Assembly: GCA_018241225.1 (NCBI GenBank)
Contig: JAFEEG010000001.1
Coordinates: forward strand, 248,001-312,000
From: Pseudomonadota bacterium
GTDB lineage: Bacteria; Pseudomonadota; Gammaproteobacteria; Burkholderiales; Burkholderiaceae_C
Direction: 5' to 3'
DNA: 64,000 nucleotides
Each line of letters starts with the position of its first letter. The stretch's first letter is position 1. The position numbers and the translations under genes are program-made. Shown here piece after piece: positions 1-10,146 of the stretch. The notes below the pieces were generated by a model. The model worked only from the letters and a program-made list of their open reading frames with translations, had not been told where the DNA came from and ran no database searches.

Positions 1-1036
1 GCATGGGCAGCTCGATGTCGTAGGAGATGTCGCGCCGCCCGCAGGTGAGCAAGGCCAGGCCAGGCTCGGGCACCGACTGCACCATGGACCACACTTCCAA
101 CGCCGGGCGCAGCGATTCGTCCAGGCCTTCGCGCTTTTCCACCAGCTGCAGGAAGCGCTTGTAGTTGCCGTGGTCGTGCGTGACGTAGCAGCCAGAGCGC
201 AGCACGCCTTGCACCGGTCGCGACAGGCCCTGCGTGCGCAGCAGCGGCACCACCAGGTCGAACACCGCCGAGCCGCCCGCGGTCAGCAGGATGGTGTCGT
301 CGGCAAACAGGTTCTGCGCATCGCAGGCGCGCACGGCTTCGGTCACGCGGTGCACCAGCGCGCTGACTTCCTTGGCGTCGTGCTCGCTCTCGCACTTGGC
401 CACGCCGCCTTCGTAGCATTCGATGCCGCCCAGCTGCGCTGCCGCAGACTTGGCAATGGCGCGGGCCAGCGTGACGGCCTCTTCAAGCGTTCGCACACCG
501 GTGCGCTGGCCGGGCACGCCGATTTCCACCAGCGTGTCGAACTTGCCGGCGTATCCGCGGCGCTTGGCCCACTGCTCGATCATGCCGAGCTGGGCCAGCG
601 AATCGACCAGGAACCACACCCGCAGGTCGGCATGCGCAGCCAGCAGGGCCGCCAGGCCGTCCAGGTCGGCATCACCCAGCACCTGGTTGGCGATGATGAC
701 GCGGCGCGCACCGGCCTGCACGCCCACGGCCAGCTGGAAGATGGTCGCGAAGGTCAGGCCCCAGGCACCACCGGCCAGCTGCGCCTTGAACAGCTCGGGC
801 GACATGGTCGTCTTGCCGTGCGGGGCCAGCGCCACGCCCTTGCGCTGCGCAAAGTCCTGCATCCAGGCGATGTTGTGCGCCAGGGCCGAGCGGCGGATGG
901 CCGCCAGCGGATACGGCAGGTCATCGGCCAGCACGTTCCAGCCGCGGCTGCCGATGTCGCTCGCACGAACAGGTGCGGCGCCCAGCGGATAGCTCTTGCT
1001 GCGGTGGTCGAGGATGAGTTCGTCGTCGGTGTTCAT
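1..1036 (-). CDS. D-serine deaminase-like PLP-dependent amino acid deaminase (partial)
   Basis: The gene starts at an ATG at 1036 and runs off the left edge, so about 345 N-terminal residues are visible and the C-terminus is missing. The protein is a fold-type III PLP enzyme with an alanine-racemase-like N-terminal barrel. The motif APHGKTTMSP near residues 71-80 carries the expected Schiff-base lysine (Lys75), followed by barrel segments such as VWFLVDS and VEIGVPGQRTGVR. Family members deaminate D-serine, D-threonine or 3-hydroxyaspartate and release an enamine/imine that hydrolyses to a 2-oxo acid. It starts 16 bases after the last ABC transporter ATPase gene and is probably the last visible gene of that operon, which suggests that the importer brings in its substrate or a peptide containing it. 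Substrate is not determinable here; D-threonine aldolase-type members are an alternative. Confidence 0.85.
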   Translation of the reverse strand, partial: MNTDDELILDHRSKSYPLGAAPVRASDIGSRGWNVLADDLPYPLAAIRRSALAHNIAWMQDFAQRKGVALAPHGKTTMSPELFKAQLAGGAWGLTFATIFQLAVGVQAGARRVIIANQVLGDADLDGLAALLAAHADLRVWFLVDSLAQLGMIEQWAKRRGYAGKFDTLVEIGVPGQRTGVRTLEEAVTLARAIAKSAAAQLGGIECYEGGVAKCESEHDAKEVSALVHRVTEAVRACDAQNLFADDTILLTAGGSAVFDLVVPLLRTQGLSRPVQGVLRSGCYVTHDHGNYKRFLQLVEKREGLDESLRPALEVWSMVQSVPEPGLALLTCGRRDISYDIELPM

Positions 1037-1051
1037 GTTTTGAAGTCTCGC

Positions 1052-2067
1052 TCAAAGATCGTCGCGCCAGCAGGCATGCCAGTGACCCGGCTGCACTTCG
1101 CGCAGTTGCATGTCCGCGCTGGCGCAGCGCTCCTCGGCGCGCGGGCAGCGGGTGCGAAACACGCAACCCGAGGGCGGATTGGCCGGGCTGGGCAGGTCGC
1201 CCTGCAGCAGCGGCACCACGCGGCGCTGGGCCGGATCGGGAATGGGCGCGGCCGCCAGCAAGGCGCGGGTGTAGGGATGCTTGGGGCTCGCGTAGAGCGA
1301 ATGCGTGGGTGCGATCTCCATCACGCGGCCCAAATACAGCACCACCACGCGGTCGCACAGGTACTCCACCACGTCCAGGTCGTGCGAGATGAACAGCAAC
1401 GTGAGCTTGAGCTTTTCCTTCAGCTCGCCCAGCAGGTTCACCACCTGTGCCTGGATCGAAACGTCCAGTGCCGACAGCGGCTCGTCGGCGACGATGAACT
1501 GGGGCTGCACCGCCAGTGCGCGCGCAATGCCGATGCGCTGGCGCTGGCCACCGGAGAACTCGTGCGGAAAGCGGTCTGCATGCTCGGGGCGCAGGCCCAC
1601 CTGGGCGAGCAGCTCGTGGATGCGCGGCGTGCGCGCCGCACCCTTGGCAAGGCCGTGCGTGTCGAGCGCCTCGCCCAGCACATCGCGGATGCGCATGCGC
1701 GGATTCAGGCTGGCGTACGGGTCCTGGAAAATGATCTGCACCTTCGAGCGCAGCGGCCGGAACTGCGACTGCGACAGCTTGGCCAGGTCCTGCGCCTTCT
1801 CGCCGCCTTCGGGCGAATAGAGCATCTGCCCGTCGGTGGGGTCGACCAGGCGCGTGAGCAGGCGGCCGATGGTGCTCTTGCCCGAGCCCGACTCGCCCAC
1901 CAGGCCCAGCGTCTCGCCCTGGCGGATGGCAAAGCTGACGTCGTCCACCGCGCGCACGGGGTGCGTGCCCTTGCCGAAGTACTTGCGCAGGCCCTTGATC
2001 TCGATCAGGTTCTCTTGCGACTGCTGCTGCACGCGCTGCGGCGCCTCTTGTTCCATGACGGCGGCGT

Positions 2068-2071
<4 letters not shown>
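1052..2071 (-). CDS. Dipeptide/oligopeptide ABC transporter ATP-binding protein (DppF/OppF-like)
   Basis: This 339-residue cytoplasmic ATPase energises a peptide importer. Walker [10 protein letters not shown] lies at residues 59-67, the ABC signature [15 protein letters not shown] follows, and the Walker B region is [11 protein letters not shown]. The C-terminus has the oligopeptide/dipeptide extension with a proline- and cysteine-rich segment ([16 protein letters not shown]) typical of OppF/DppF proteins. I chose the ATG at 2071 because it overlaps the stop of the upstream ATPase gene in an ATGA arrangement. An upstream in-frame start would place a non-conserved 30-residue leader inside that gene. 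It is the fifth gene of the leftward operon. Confidence 0.93.
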
Positions 2072-3114
<1,043 letters not shown>

Positions 3115-3116
3115 GG

Positions 3117-3974
3117 TCAGGCCGCCTTCTTGAGCTTGGGGTCAAGCAGGTCGCGCACGCCGTCACCCAGCATCTGCAGCGACAGCGCCGTCAGCACGAT
3201 GGCCAGGCCCGGGCAGAAGATGGTCCAGAAGGCCTTGTCGGCATATTCCAGGCTGCCCGCGATCATGGTGCCCCAGGTGGGAATGTCCGGCGGCACGCCC
3301 ACGCCCAGGAACGACAGGCCGGCTTCGGCCAGGATGGCGTAGGCAAAGATGAAGGTCACCTGCACCAGGATGGGCGACATCAGGTTGGGCAGGATGTGCT
3401 TGAGCAGGATGCGCGGCGTGCGCACGCCCAGGGCCCGCGCCGCGTCCACGAACAGCAGTTCGCGCAGCACCAGCGTGGTGGCACGCACCACCCGCGCCAC
3501 GCGCGGCGTGTAGACGATGACCAGCGCAAGCATCACGTTCCACAGCGACACGCCAAGGATGGACACCAGGGCGATGCCCAGCAGGATGTCGGGGAAGGAC
3601 ATCATCGCGTCCACCAGGCGCATCAGCGGCGCGTCGAGCCGGCGGAAAAAGCCTGCCAGCATGCCCAGCAAGGTGCCGCACAGCACGGCGCCGGCAGCGG
3701 TGACGAAGCCGATGGCCAGCGAGTAGCGCGCGCCGTAGACAATGCGCAGCATCACGTCGCGGCCCAGCTCGTCGGTGCCGGCCAGGTGCAGCCACGAAGG
3801 CGCGTTGAGCCGCTCGCTGATGGAAATGGCGCCAGGGTCGGCGTCAGACAGCATCGGGAAGAACACCGCCACGGCCAGCACCAGCAGCAGCACCAGCGCC
3901 GACACCAGAACGATCTTGCGGGCAAACAGCCGGCGCAATACGGGCACCGCGCCTCGGAAGATGGACAAGCTCAT
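3117..3974 (-). CDS. Dipeptide/oligopeptide ABC transporter permease (DppC/OppC-like)
   Basis: This 285-residue inner-membrane protein forms half of the peptide channel. A hydrophobic segment at about residues 18-38 follows the short cytoplasmic N-terminus, as in OppC/DppC. The phrase GTDELGRDV and the coupling-loop region [21 protein letters not shown] contain the EAA-type contact site for the ATPases. Its start ATG at 3974 overlaps the stop of the DppB-like gene. Family assignment is firm; the transported peptide or amino-acid derivative is unknown. Confidence 0.92.
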   Translation of the reverse strand: MSLSIFRGAVPVLRRLFARKIVLVSALVLLLVLAVAVFFPMLSDADPGAISISERLNAPSWLHLAGTDELGRDVMLRIVYGARYSLAIGFVTAAGAVLCGTLLGMLAGFFRRLDAPLMRLVDAMMSFPDILLGIALVSILGVSLWNVMLALVIVYTPRVARVVRATTLVLRELLFVDAARALGVRTPRILLKHILPNLMSPILVQVTFIFAYAILAEAGLSFLGVGVPPDIPTWGTMIAGSLEYADKAFWTIFCPGLAIVLTALSLQMLGDGVRDLLDPKLKKAA

Positions 3975-4921
3975 TTGGACTCCAGGCGGATGCGCGGGTC
4001 GACCAGCGTGTAGATGAAGTCCACGCCAAGATTGATGAAGACGTAGATCGCGGCAATGACCAGCAGCGTGCCCTGGATGACGGGGTAGTCACGCCGCAGC
4101 ACGGCGCGCACCACCAGGTTGCCGACGCCGGGCAGGTTGAACACCGTTTCGGTGACCACGGTGCCACCGATCATCAGCGCCAGCGTGAGGCCCAGCACCG
4201 TGACGATGGGCACCAGCGCATTGCGCAGCACATGCTTGACCATGATCACGCCCTCGGGCAGGCCCTTGGCACGCGCGGTGCGCACATAGTCCTCGCCAAG
4301 AATGTCGAGCATCGAGGCGCGGGTGAATCGGATGATGAGCGCCGAGTTCAGCAGGCCCAGCACCAGCGCAGGCAACAGCAGGTGGTGGATGCGCTCGGCA
4401 AAACTTGCGGTGGGGTCGCCGTAGCCCGAGGCCGGGAACCAGCCCAGCTTCACCGCAAAGAACTGGATCAGGATCAACCCCAGCCAGAAGCTGGGCACGC
4501 TGGCACCCAGCATGGCCACGCCGCTCACGGCCTGGTCGGCGGCGCTGCCGCGCCACACGGCCGCGGCCATGCCGGCCGGAATGCCGATGAGCGCTGCGAT
4601 GAACACCGCGAACAGCGCGAGGAACAGCGTGGGCTCGGCACGCTCGAGCAGCGCCTGCGACACCGGCCGCTGCAGGAACAGCGACTGCCCCAGGTTGCCC
4701 TGCGCCAGCTCGCCCAGCCACAGCACGAACTGCGTGGGCAGCGGCTTGTCCAGGCCGTACTGCACGCGCGCCTTGGCAATGTCGGCGGCCGTGGCCTGGT
4801 CACCCAGCAGCAGGGCCACCGGGTCGCCCGAAGCCAGGCGCGTGAGCAGGAAGACCAGCACCGCGACAATGGCCAGCACCACGATGGCACCCGCCAGCCG
4901 GCGCAACAGGAAATGCACCAT
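3971..4921 (-). CDS. Dipeptide/oligopeptide ABC transporter permease (DppB/OppB-like)
   Basis: This 316-residue permease is the other half of the channel. It begins with one transmembrane helix right after the start (LLRRLAGAIVVLAIVAVLVFLLTRL), then has a periplasmic region and five further helices, the usual DppB topology. The ATPase-contact loop YVRTARAKGLPEGVIMVKHVLRN is clear. The gene lies 30 bases after the binding-protein gene, the usual order A-B-C-D-F. An LPGVG motif near the C-terminus is also conserved in the family. Confidence 0.93.
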   Translation of the reverse strand: MVHFLLRRLAGAIVVLAIVAVLVFLLTRLASGDPVALLLGDQATAADIAKARVQYGLDKPLPTQFVLWLGELAQGNLGQSLFLQRPVSQALLERAEPTLFLALFAVFIAALIGIPAGMAAAVWRGSAADQAVSGVAMLGASVPSFWLGLILIQFFAVKLGWFPASGYGDPTASFAERIHHLLLPALVLGLLNSALIIRFTRASMLDILGEDYVRTARAKGLPEGVIMVKHVLRNALVPIVTVLGLTLALMIGGTVVTETVFNLPGVGNLVVRAVLRRDYPVIQGTLLVIAAIYVFINLGVDFIYTLVDPRIRLESK

Positions 4922-4951
4922 GAGAAGCCCCTGGATAGAACGAGAGGCGGC

Positions 4952-6565
4952 TTACTTGGCCAGCCCCGTGTTCCAGAAGAAGGGCCAGATGGCCGGCGAA
5001 TAGCCTTCCAGCTTGGACGAGCGAGCCGACAGGCTGTTGAACTTGCCCACCTCGATGAAGGGCACCTCGTCATACACCGTCTGCTGCACCTGGCCCCACA
5101 GGGCGCTGCGCTTGGCCGGGTCGACCTCGGCATTGAAGGCGGCCAGCACCTTCTTCTTGCTGTCGGTTTCCCACCAGCCCGGTGCGCCGTCGCCCAGTTG
5201 CGGCGGGCTGAGCATCGGCTCGGGGAACAGGCCCGAGTGGGTGAAGTACACGTCCCACAGCTTGGCGTCGTTGCGGCGCTGCACCAGCGTGGCCCAGTCC
5301 ACCACCTGCAGGTCGGTCTTGAAGCCGGCCTTCTTGAGCTGCTCGGACATCACCAGCGCCATGTTGTAGTGGAACTCGTACTGGCGGCTGGCCATGATGC
5401 GGATCGGCTTGCCGTCATAACCGGCCTTGGCCGCCTCTTCCTTCGCGCCCTTGGGGTCGCGGGTGTTGTAGAGCTTGCTGCCGGCATCGGAGTAGTACGG
5501 CGTGCCCTTGGGGAAGAAGTTGGGCTCCACCATGAAGAAGCGGTTGTCGCCGAAGCCGGCGGCCATCAGCTCGCCCGAACCCACCGCCGACTGCACCGCG
5601 CGGCGCATGGGCTGCGCAGCCAGAACGCCTTCCTTGGTGTTGAACACGATGTAGGGAAAACCGAAGTTCTTCGTCACGATCGGCACCACGGCCGGTGCGC
5701 CCTTGTCGATGCGGCCGGCGGCTTCCACCGGCAGCAGGTCGGCGTACTGGAACTGGCCCGACAGCACGCCTTCGACGCGCGTGTTGGCGCTGGGCACGGG
5801 CACGAAGCGCAGCTCGTCCAGCAGCGCCTCGCGCTTGCCGGCATAACCGCTGGCCGGCTCGGTGCGCGCGCTGTACTGGTCGAAGCGGGTCAGCACGGTG
5901 AACTGGTCGGGGCGGCGTTCCTTGAACTTGTAGGGGCCGGTGCCGATGAACTGCGTGACCTGCGGTGCGATGGTTTCCTTGGCCATGATGGCGGCCATGC
6001 CGCTGGGCAGCGCCAACTGGGCCAGCAGCGGCGCATAGGGCTGCTTGAGCTTGAGTTCGATGGCGTTGGGGCCCTTGGCGACCAGCGATGCCACTTCCTT
6101 GCCCACGGCCTTGCCGCGCGGCGAGACTTCCATCCAGCGCTGCAGCGAAGCCACCACGTCGTCGGCGTTGAGGTCGCGGCCGCTGTGCAGCTTCACGCCC
6201 TTGCGGATGGCAATGGCGTAGGTCAGGCCGTCCTTGCTCACGGTGGGCATGCCTTCGGCCAGCATCGGCGCCACCTTCCAGTTGGCGTCGAAGGTGTAGA
6301 GCGGCTCATACACGTGCTGCATGATGGTTCCGACCAGATCGGCGGTGCTGGTCATCGGGTCCAGGCCCTGGGGCTCGCCGATCATCGCCAGGTTGGCGGC
6401 ACCGCCGCGCGCCGGCGCGGCATGCGCGCAGACCGATGCCACGCCAATTCCGACGCCCAGCAGGGCGGCGGCAAAGGCCGCGCGGACCATGTCGCGCCGC
6501 GTCGCGAGAAACGCGTGCGGCAGGCGCGAACCATATGTGGCTACAGTGTTGGCTGATGTTTGCAT
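4952..6565 (-). CDS. ABC transporter substrate-binding protein, family 5 (DppA/OppA-like)
   Basis: This 537-residue exported protein is the periplasmic receptor of the importer. The N-terminus has a twin-arginine-like TRRDMVRAAF segment, then a hydrophobic stretch and a probable cleavage after CAHA near residue 49, so it could use Tat or Sec. The mature part has family-5 landmarks: YEPLYTFDANWKVAPMLAEG near the start of the mature chain, and GTGPYKF, in the region that closes over the ligand. It is the first gene of the leftward operon and faces the RidA operon across 118 bases. Family 5 proteins bind di- or oligopeptides, opines, nickel or glycosides; the neighbour deaminase hints at an amino-acid-containing ligand, but this is inference. 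Confidence 0.92.
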   Translation of the reverse strand: MQTSANTVATYGSRLPHAFLATRRDMVRAAFAAALLGVGIGVASVCAHAAPARGGAANLAMIGEPQGLDPMTSTADLVGTIMQHVYEPLYTFDANWKVAPMLAEGMPTVSKDGLTYAIAIRKGVKLHSGRDLNADDVVASLQRWMEVSPRGKAVGKEVASLVAKGPNAIELKLKQPYAPLLAQLALPSGMAAIMAKETIAPQVTQFIGTGPYKFKERRPDQFTVLTRFDQYSARTEPASGYAGKREALLDELRFVPVPSANTRVEGVLSGQFQYADLLPVEAAGRIDKGAPAVVPIVTKNFGFPYIVFNTKEGVLAAQPMRRAVQSAVGSGELMAAGFGDNRFFMVEPNFFPKGTPYYSDAGSKLYNTRDPKGAKEEAAKAGYDGKPIRIMASRQYEFHYNMALVMSEQLKKAGFKTDLQVVDWATLVQRRNDAKLWDVYFTHSGLFPEPMLSPPQLGDGAPGWWETDSKKKVLAAFNAEVDPAKRSALWGQVQQTVYDEVPFIEVGKFNSLSARSSKLEGYSPAIWPFFWNTGLAK

Positions 6566-6578
6566 CGTGGCTCCGTGA

Positions 6579-6619
6579 GTAATAACATTACAAGAACGAA
6601 TCGTATTCCCCGCGATTCG
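6579..6619. promoter_or_regulatory. Two inverted repeats in the divergent importer/RidA promoter region
   Basis: Two separate palindromes stand between the divergent start codons. GTAAT-AAC-ATTAC occupies 6579-6591. CGAATCG at 6597-6603 pairs with CGATTCG at 6613-6619 across 9 bases. The region is distinctly A+T-richer than the flanking genes. Either could be the operator of a regulator encoded outside the window; none is encoded next to it. The symmetry is seen; the regulatory role is inferred. Confidence 0.35.
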
Positions 6620-6683
6620 CGCATATAAATCGGGTTTACCCGCATGTTTTCTGTAATTTCTTTACCAACAAAGAGGCAAATCC

Positions 6684-7076
6684 ATGTCCAAAGTTGAAAT
6701 GCTCGGCACCTCCCCCATCGCGTCCGACCGCCAGGCGCGCCCCCTGTCGCCGGCCACCCGCGCCGGCGATTTCGTGTTCGTTTCGGGCCAGGTGCCCACC
6801 GACGACCAGGGCCAGGTGATCGTGGGCGGCATCGAGGCGCAGACGCGCCAGGTGTTCAAGCGCATCGAAGAGGCCCTGGCCCTGGCCGACTGCAAGCTCG
6901 ACGACATCGCCAAGGTGAGCGTGTGGCTCAACGACGCGCGCGACTTCGGCAGCTTCAACCGCGTGTACATGGAGCTGCTGGGCAGCCATCGGCCGGCGCG
7001 CTCGACCGTCGAATCGCGCCTCATGATCGACGCGAAGGTGGAAATCGACGTCACCGCCTACAAGCCGCGCGGCTGA
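6684..7076 (+). CDS. RidA family protein (reactive intermediate/imine deaminase)
   Basis: This 130-residue protein has the YjgF/YER057c/UK114 fold. RidA hydrolyses reactive enamines and imines such as 2-aminoacrylate released by PLP dehydratases. The family features visible are the GDFVFVSGQVPTD core, the IEAQTRQVFKRIEEAL helix and a RPARSTVE segment containing the substrate-binding arginine. It is the full usual length. The gene is followed after 1 base by the sugar-acid kinase gene, and faces the operon that ends in a PLP deaminase, whose product is the sort of intermediate RidA removes. RidA homologues also occur with special roles in amino-acid breakdown, so the exact substrate is open. 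Confidence 0.9.
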   Translation: MSKVEMLGTSPIASDRQARPLSPATRAGDFVFVSGQVPTDDQGQVIVGGIEAQTRQVFKRIEEALALADCKLDDIAKVSVWLNDARDFGSFNRVYMELLGSHRPARSTVESRLMIDAKVEIDVTAYKPRG

Positions 7077-7077
7077 G

Positions 7078-7956
7078 ATGGACCGCCACCTGGTTGCAGT
7101 CGACTGGGGCACCAGCTCCCTGCGCGGCGCGCTGATCGACGCCAAGGGCCGCGTGCTCGAGGAGCAGAGCCACGCGCGCGGCATCCTCACCGTGGAGCCC
7201 GGCGGCTTTCCCGATGTGTTCGACAGCCTGTTCGGCGCATGGATGAAGGAGCCCGGCACCCGCTGCCTGATCTCGGGCATGGCGGGCAGCAAGCAGGGCT
7301 GGGTGGAAGCGCCCTACTGCCCCTGCGCCGCGGGCCTGCCCGAGGTGCGCGCGAAGGTGCGCGAGATCGAGCCGGGGCGCATCGCCATCGTGCCGGGCCT
7401 GTCCGACGAGCATGCGGGCGTGCCCGACGTGATGCGCGGCGAAGAGGTGCAGATCTTCGGCGCCGTGGCGCTCACCGGCTTGCGCAATGGCCTGTTCGTG
7501 CTGCCCGGCACCCACAACAAGTGGGCGCGCGTCAAGGACGGCCGCGTGACGGGCTTTCGCACCTTCATGACAGGCGAGTTCTACGCGCTGCTCAGCCAGC
7601 ACTCGATCCTGGCGCGAACGCTCGATGCTTCTGCTGCCTTCGACGAGGCGGCGTTTCTCTCCGGCGTTGCGCAGGCGGACAACGGCGAAGGCCTGCTGCA
7701 CAACGCCTTCGGCGCGCGCACGCTGTCGCTGTTCGAGCGCATGTCGGCCGGCGAGCTGGCCAGCTACCTGTCGGGCCTGCTCATCGGCGAGGAGTTGCGC
7801 ACGCAATCGGTTCGCGCCAATGGCGAGGTGGTGCTCATCGGCTCGCCCGCCCTCACCCAGCGCTATGCGCTGGCGCTCAAGTCGCTGGGCACCGCCACGC
7901 GCACGCTGGGTTCCGAAGCCACCTGGGCCGGGCTGCATGCCCTGTCCAATTCCTGA
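7078..7956 (+). CDS. dgoK: 2-dehydro-3-deoxygalactonokinase
   Basis: This 292-residue cytoplasmic kinase phosphorylates 2-keto-3-deoxygalactonate, the second step of the De Ley-Doudoroff galactonate route. The N-terminal DWGTSSLRGALID is the phosphate-1 motif of the DgoK family. LPGTHNKWARVKDG and FMTGEFYALLSQHSIL in the middle are strongly family-specific. It is followed 16 bases later by the matching aldolase gene, so the pair can convert KDGal to pyruvate and glyceraldehyde 3-phosphate. No galactonate dehydratase is in the window. Confidence 0.92.
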   Translation: MDRHLVAVDWGTSSLRGALIDAKGRVLEEQSHARGILTVEPGGFPDVFDSLFGAWMKEPGTRCLISGMAGSKQGWVEAPYCPCAAGLPEVRAKVREIEPGRIAIVPGLSDEHAGVPDVMRGEEVQIFGAVALTGLRNGLFVLPGTHNKWARVKDGRVTGFRTFMTGEFYALLSQHSILARTLDASAAFDEAAFLSGVAQADNGEGLLHNAFGARTLSLFERMSAGELASYLSGLLIGEELRTQSVRANGEVVLIGSPALTQRYALALKSLGTATRTLGSEATWAGLHALSNS

Positions 7957-7972
7957 GATCGATCACCAGACC

Positions 7973-8614
7973 ATGACCACTCCCCAAGAGAAATTCGACG
8001 CCGCCGTTGCCAGCCTGCCGCTGGTGGCCATCCTGCGCGGCCTCACGCCGGCCGAGGCGCCCGCGGTGGGCGACGCCATCACCTCGGCGGGCTTCGCCCT
8101 GCTCGAGGTGCCGCTGAACTCGCCCGATCCGCTGGCGAGCATCGCGCTCATGCGCCAGCGCTATCCGCAGGCGCTGGTGGGTGCCGGCACGGTGCTCGAC
8201 GTTCAGCAGGTGCGCGAGGTGCATGCGGCCGGCGGGCAGCTCATCGTCTCGCCCGACTGCAAGCCCGCGGTGATTGCCGAGAGCGTGAAGCTGGGCATGA
8301 TCAGCCTGCCCGGCGTGATGACGCCCACCGAGGCCTTTGCGGCGCTGGATGCGGGCGCCACGGGCCTCAAGCTCTTCCCAGCGGAGCTGGCCTCGCCGGC
8401 CGTGGTGAAGGCACTGCTCGCAGTGCTGCCGACGGGCACGCCGCTCATGCCGGTGGGCGGCATCAGCCCCGACAACATGGATGCATGGCGCGCGGCTGGC
8501 GCCACGGGCTTCGGCATCGGCTCGTCGCTGTACAAGCCGGGCAAGAGCGCAGCCGCGGTGGGCGATGATGCGCAGAAGTTCGTCGCCGCCTGGCGCCGGC
8601 TCGTTCGCGCCTGA
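7973..8614 (+). CDS. dgoA: 2-dehydro-3-deoxy-6-phosphogalactonate aldolase
   Basis: This 213-residue class I aldolase splits KDPGal into pyruvate and glyceraldehyde 3-phosphate. It has the KDPG/KDPGal aldolase fold: PLVAILRGL at the N-terminus, the base glutamate in LLEVPLNS (Glu45), VGAGTVL, VSPD, and the Schiff-base lysine in GLKLFPAE (Lys133). It is paired with the kinase gene just upstream. A second member of the family lies at 29326-29961 beside edd and is the probable KDPG enzyme of the Entner-Doudoroff pathway. Confidence 0.92.
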   Translation: MTTPQEKFDAAVASLPLVAILRGLTPAEAPAVGDAITSAGFALLEVPLNSPDPLASIALMRQRYPQALVGAGTVLDVQQVREVHAAGGQLIVSPDCKPAVIAESVKLGMISLPGVMTPTEAFAALDAGATGLKLFPAELASPAVVKALLAVLPTGTPLMPVGGISPDNMDAWRAAGATGFGIGSSLYKPGKSAAAVGDDAQKFVAAWRRLVRA

Positions 8615-8657
8615 TGCGCGCATCACGGACACCACCACCCCACAAGAGGCCAGCCAC

Positions 8658-9428
8658 ATGAGCACCAGCCACGACGCGATCTATGCCAGCCCCGCCATCC
8701 GCCGCCTGCGCGAAGACCTTGCGCTGGCCTTGCGCGCGGCGGCGCATCACGGGCTTTCCGAAGGGGTCTGCAACCATTTCAGCGTGGCGCTGCCGGGCGA
8801 GCAGGAGCAGTTCCTGATCAACCCGCGCGGCCTGCACTGGAGCGAAGTCGCGGCCGACGACATCGTGCTCATCGATGCCGACGGCAACGTGCTGGCCGGC
8901 CGTCATCGCGTGGAGCCCACGGCCTTGTTCATCCACGGCGCGGTGCATCGCATTACGGGCCACGCGGTGGTGCTGCATTGCCACATGCCCTATGCAACGG
9001 CGCTCACGCTCACGACCGACCGCGCGCTCGACCCAACGCTCAGCCAGAACGCCATGCGCTACATGCACCGCATCGCCATCGACGCCGACTACAACGGCCT
9101 GGCGCTGGGCACGGAAGAAGGCGAGCGCATTGCGCATGCCATGGCCGGCAAGGACGTGGCCTTCCTGGGCAACCACGGTGTGGTCGTGGCGGGCGGCACC
9201 ATCGCCCATGCATACGACGACCTCTACTACCTGGAGCGCGCCTGCCTGCACCAGGTGATCGCGCAGTCGACCGGCCGCCCGCTGGCGCCGGTGAACGAGA
9301 AGCTCGCGGCGCAAGTGGCCGCGCAGATACAGGGCGAGCGCGAGCAGTCCGACCTGTTTTTCGAAGCGCTGCGACGGCTGTTGCCCGCGCCCGCTTCTTC
9401 TTCGCGAACTCAGCGCGCGGCTGCGTAG
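8658..9428 (+). CDS. Class II aldolase/adducin family protein
   Basis: This 256-residue protein belongs to the family of L-fuculose-1-phosphate and L-ribulose-5-phosphate 4-epimerase/aldolases. Metal-binding histidines are visible in VVLHCHMPYAT and in FLGNHGVVV, with VCNHFSVALPG and HGAVHRITGH upstream. Many members in this context act as aldolases or decarboxylases on hydroxylated acids. It is the last gene of the rightward sugar-acid operon, 43 bases after dgoA. Its final 19 bases overlap the end of the opposite SDR gene. The substrate cannot be named from sequence. Confidence 0.83.
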   Translation: MSTSHDAIYASPAIRRLREDLALALRAAAHHGLSEGVCNHFSVALPGEQEQFLINPRGLHWSEVAADDIVLIDADGNVLAGRHRVEPTALFIHGAVHRITGHAVVLHCHMPYATALTLTTDRALDPTLSQNAMRYMHRIAIDADYNGLALGTEEGERIAHAMAGKDVAFLGNHGVVVAGGTIAHAYDDLYYLERACLHQVIAQSTGRPLAPVNEKLAAQVAAQIQGEREQSDLFFEALRRLLPAPASSSRTQRAAA

Positions 9429-10114
9429 ACCGGCGGGTTCGCCACCAGGCCCTGCTTCACGCCGCGCGTGGTTGCGTCGGCCAGCACTTCGCTCGCGCCG
9501 GACTCCACCGCCTCGAAGGTCTGGCGTGCGACATCCTCGGGCGAGATCTTGTCGCCCGGAATCTTGCGCGCCATGTCGGTGTCCATGAAGGCCACGTGCA
9601 CGCTGGTCACTTGCGTGCGCTGCCCGCGCAGTTCGTTGCGCAAGCCGTTGCTCAGCGACCAGGCCGCGGCCTTGGAGGCGCTGTAGCTGGCGGCGCCCGG
9701 CAGGCTCAGCCAGCTCAGCGCCGAGAGCACGTTCACCACCGCGCCGCCGCCGTTGGCCTGGAGCACCGGCGCAAAGGCGCGCGTCATGGCCCAGGGGCCG
9801 AAGAAGTTGGTTTCGAATTCGGCGCGCGCCTCGTCGAATCCACCCGATGCATTCAGCAAGCCGGTACCGCGCGAGATGCCGGCGTTGTTGATGAGAAACG
9901 TGACATCGGTGCATTCGCGCGCCGCCGCCGCTACCTGGGCGGCATCGGTCACGTCCAGCGCGATGGGCACCACGCCCTCCAGCGTGATCGAAGCCGGATC
10001 GCGCGCAGCCGCATACACCTTGCGCGCGCCTGCAGCGAGTGCGGCGCGCGCATAGGCCAGCCCGAGGCCGCGATTGGCGCCGGTGACGAGAACGACGGAA
10101 CCTTCGATTTTCAT
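9410..10114 (-). CDS. SDR family oxidoreductase
   Basis: This 234-residue short-chain dehydrogenase/reductase has the cofactor motif TGANRGLG near residues 11-18, the NNAG motif (FLINNAGISRG), a catalytic serine region NVLSALSWLSLPG, and the catalytic YSASK. The acidic or basic residue after the second strand (AARDP) suggests NADP(H) use. The start ATG at 10114 gives the standard short leader MKIEGSVVLVTG. It is the last of four leftward genes, 32 bases after the MATE transporter gene. Substrate unknown. Confidence 0.88.
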   Translation of the reverse strand: MKIEGSVVLVTGANRGLGLAYARAALAAGARKVYAAARDPASITLEGVVPIALDVTDAAQVAAAARECTDVTFLINNAGISRGTGLLNASGGFDEARAEFETNFFGPWAMTRAFAPVLQANGGGAVVNVLSALSWLSLPGAASYSASKAAAWSLSNGLRNELRGQRTQVTSVHVAFMDTDMARKIPGDKISPEDVARQTFEAVESGASEVLADATTRGVKQGLVANPPVYAAAR

Positions 10115-10146
10115 GATCGACCTTTTCCTGCAGAGATCTTGAAGAG

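Noticed and set aside
4232..6556. A 774-residue plus-strand frame
   Set aside because: Antisense to DppB and the binding protein, no domain and skewed composition.
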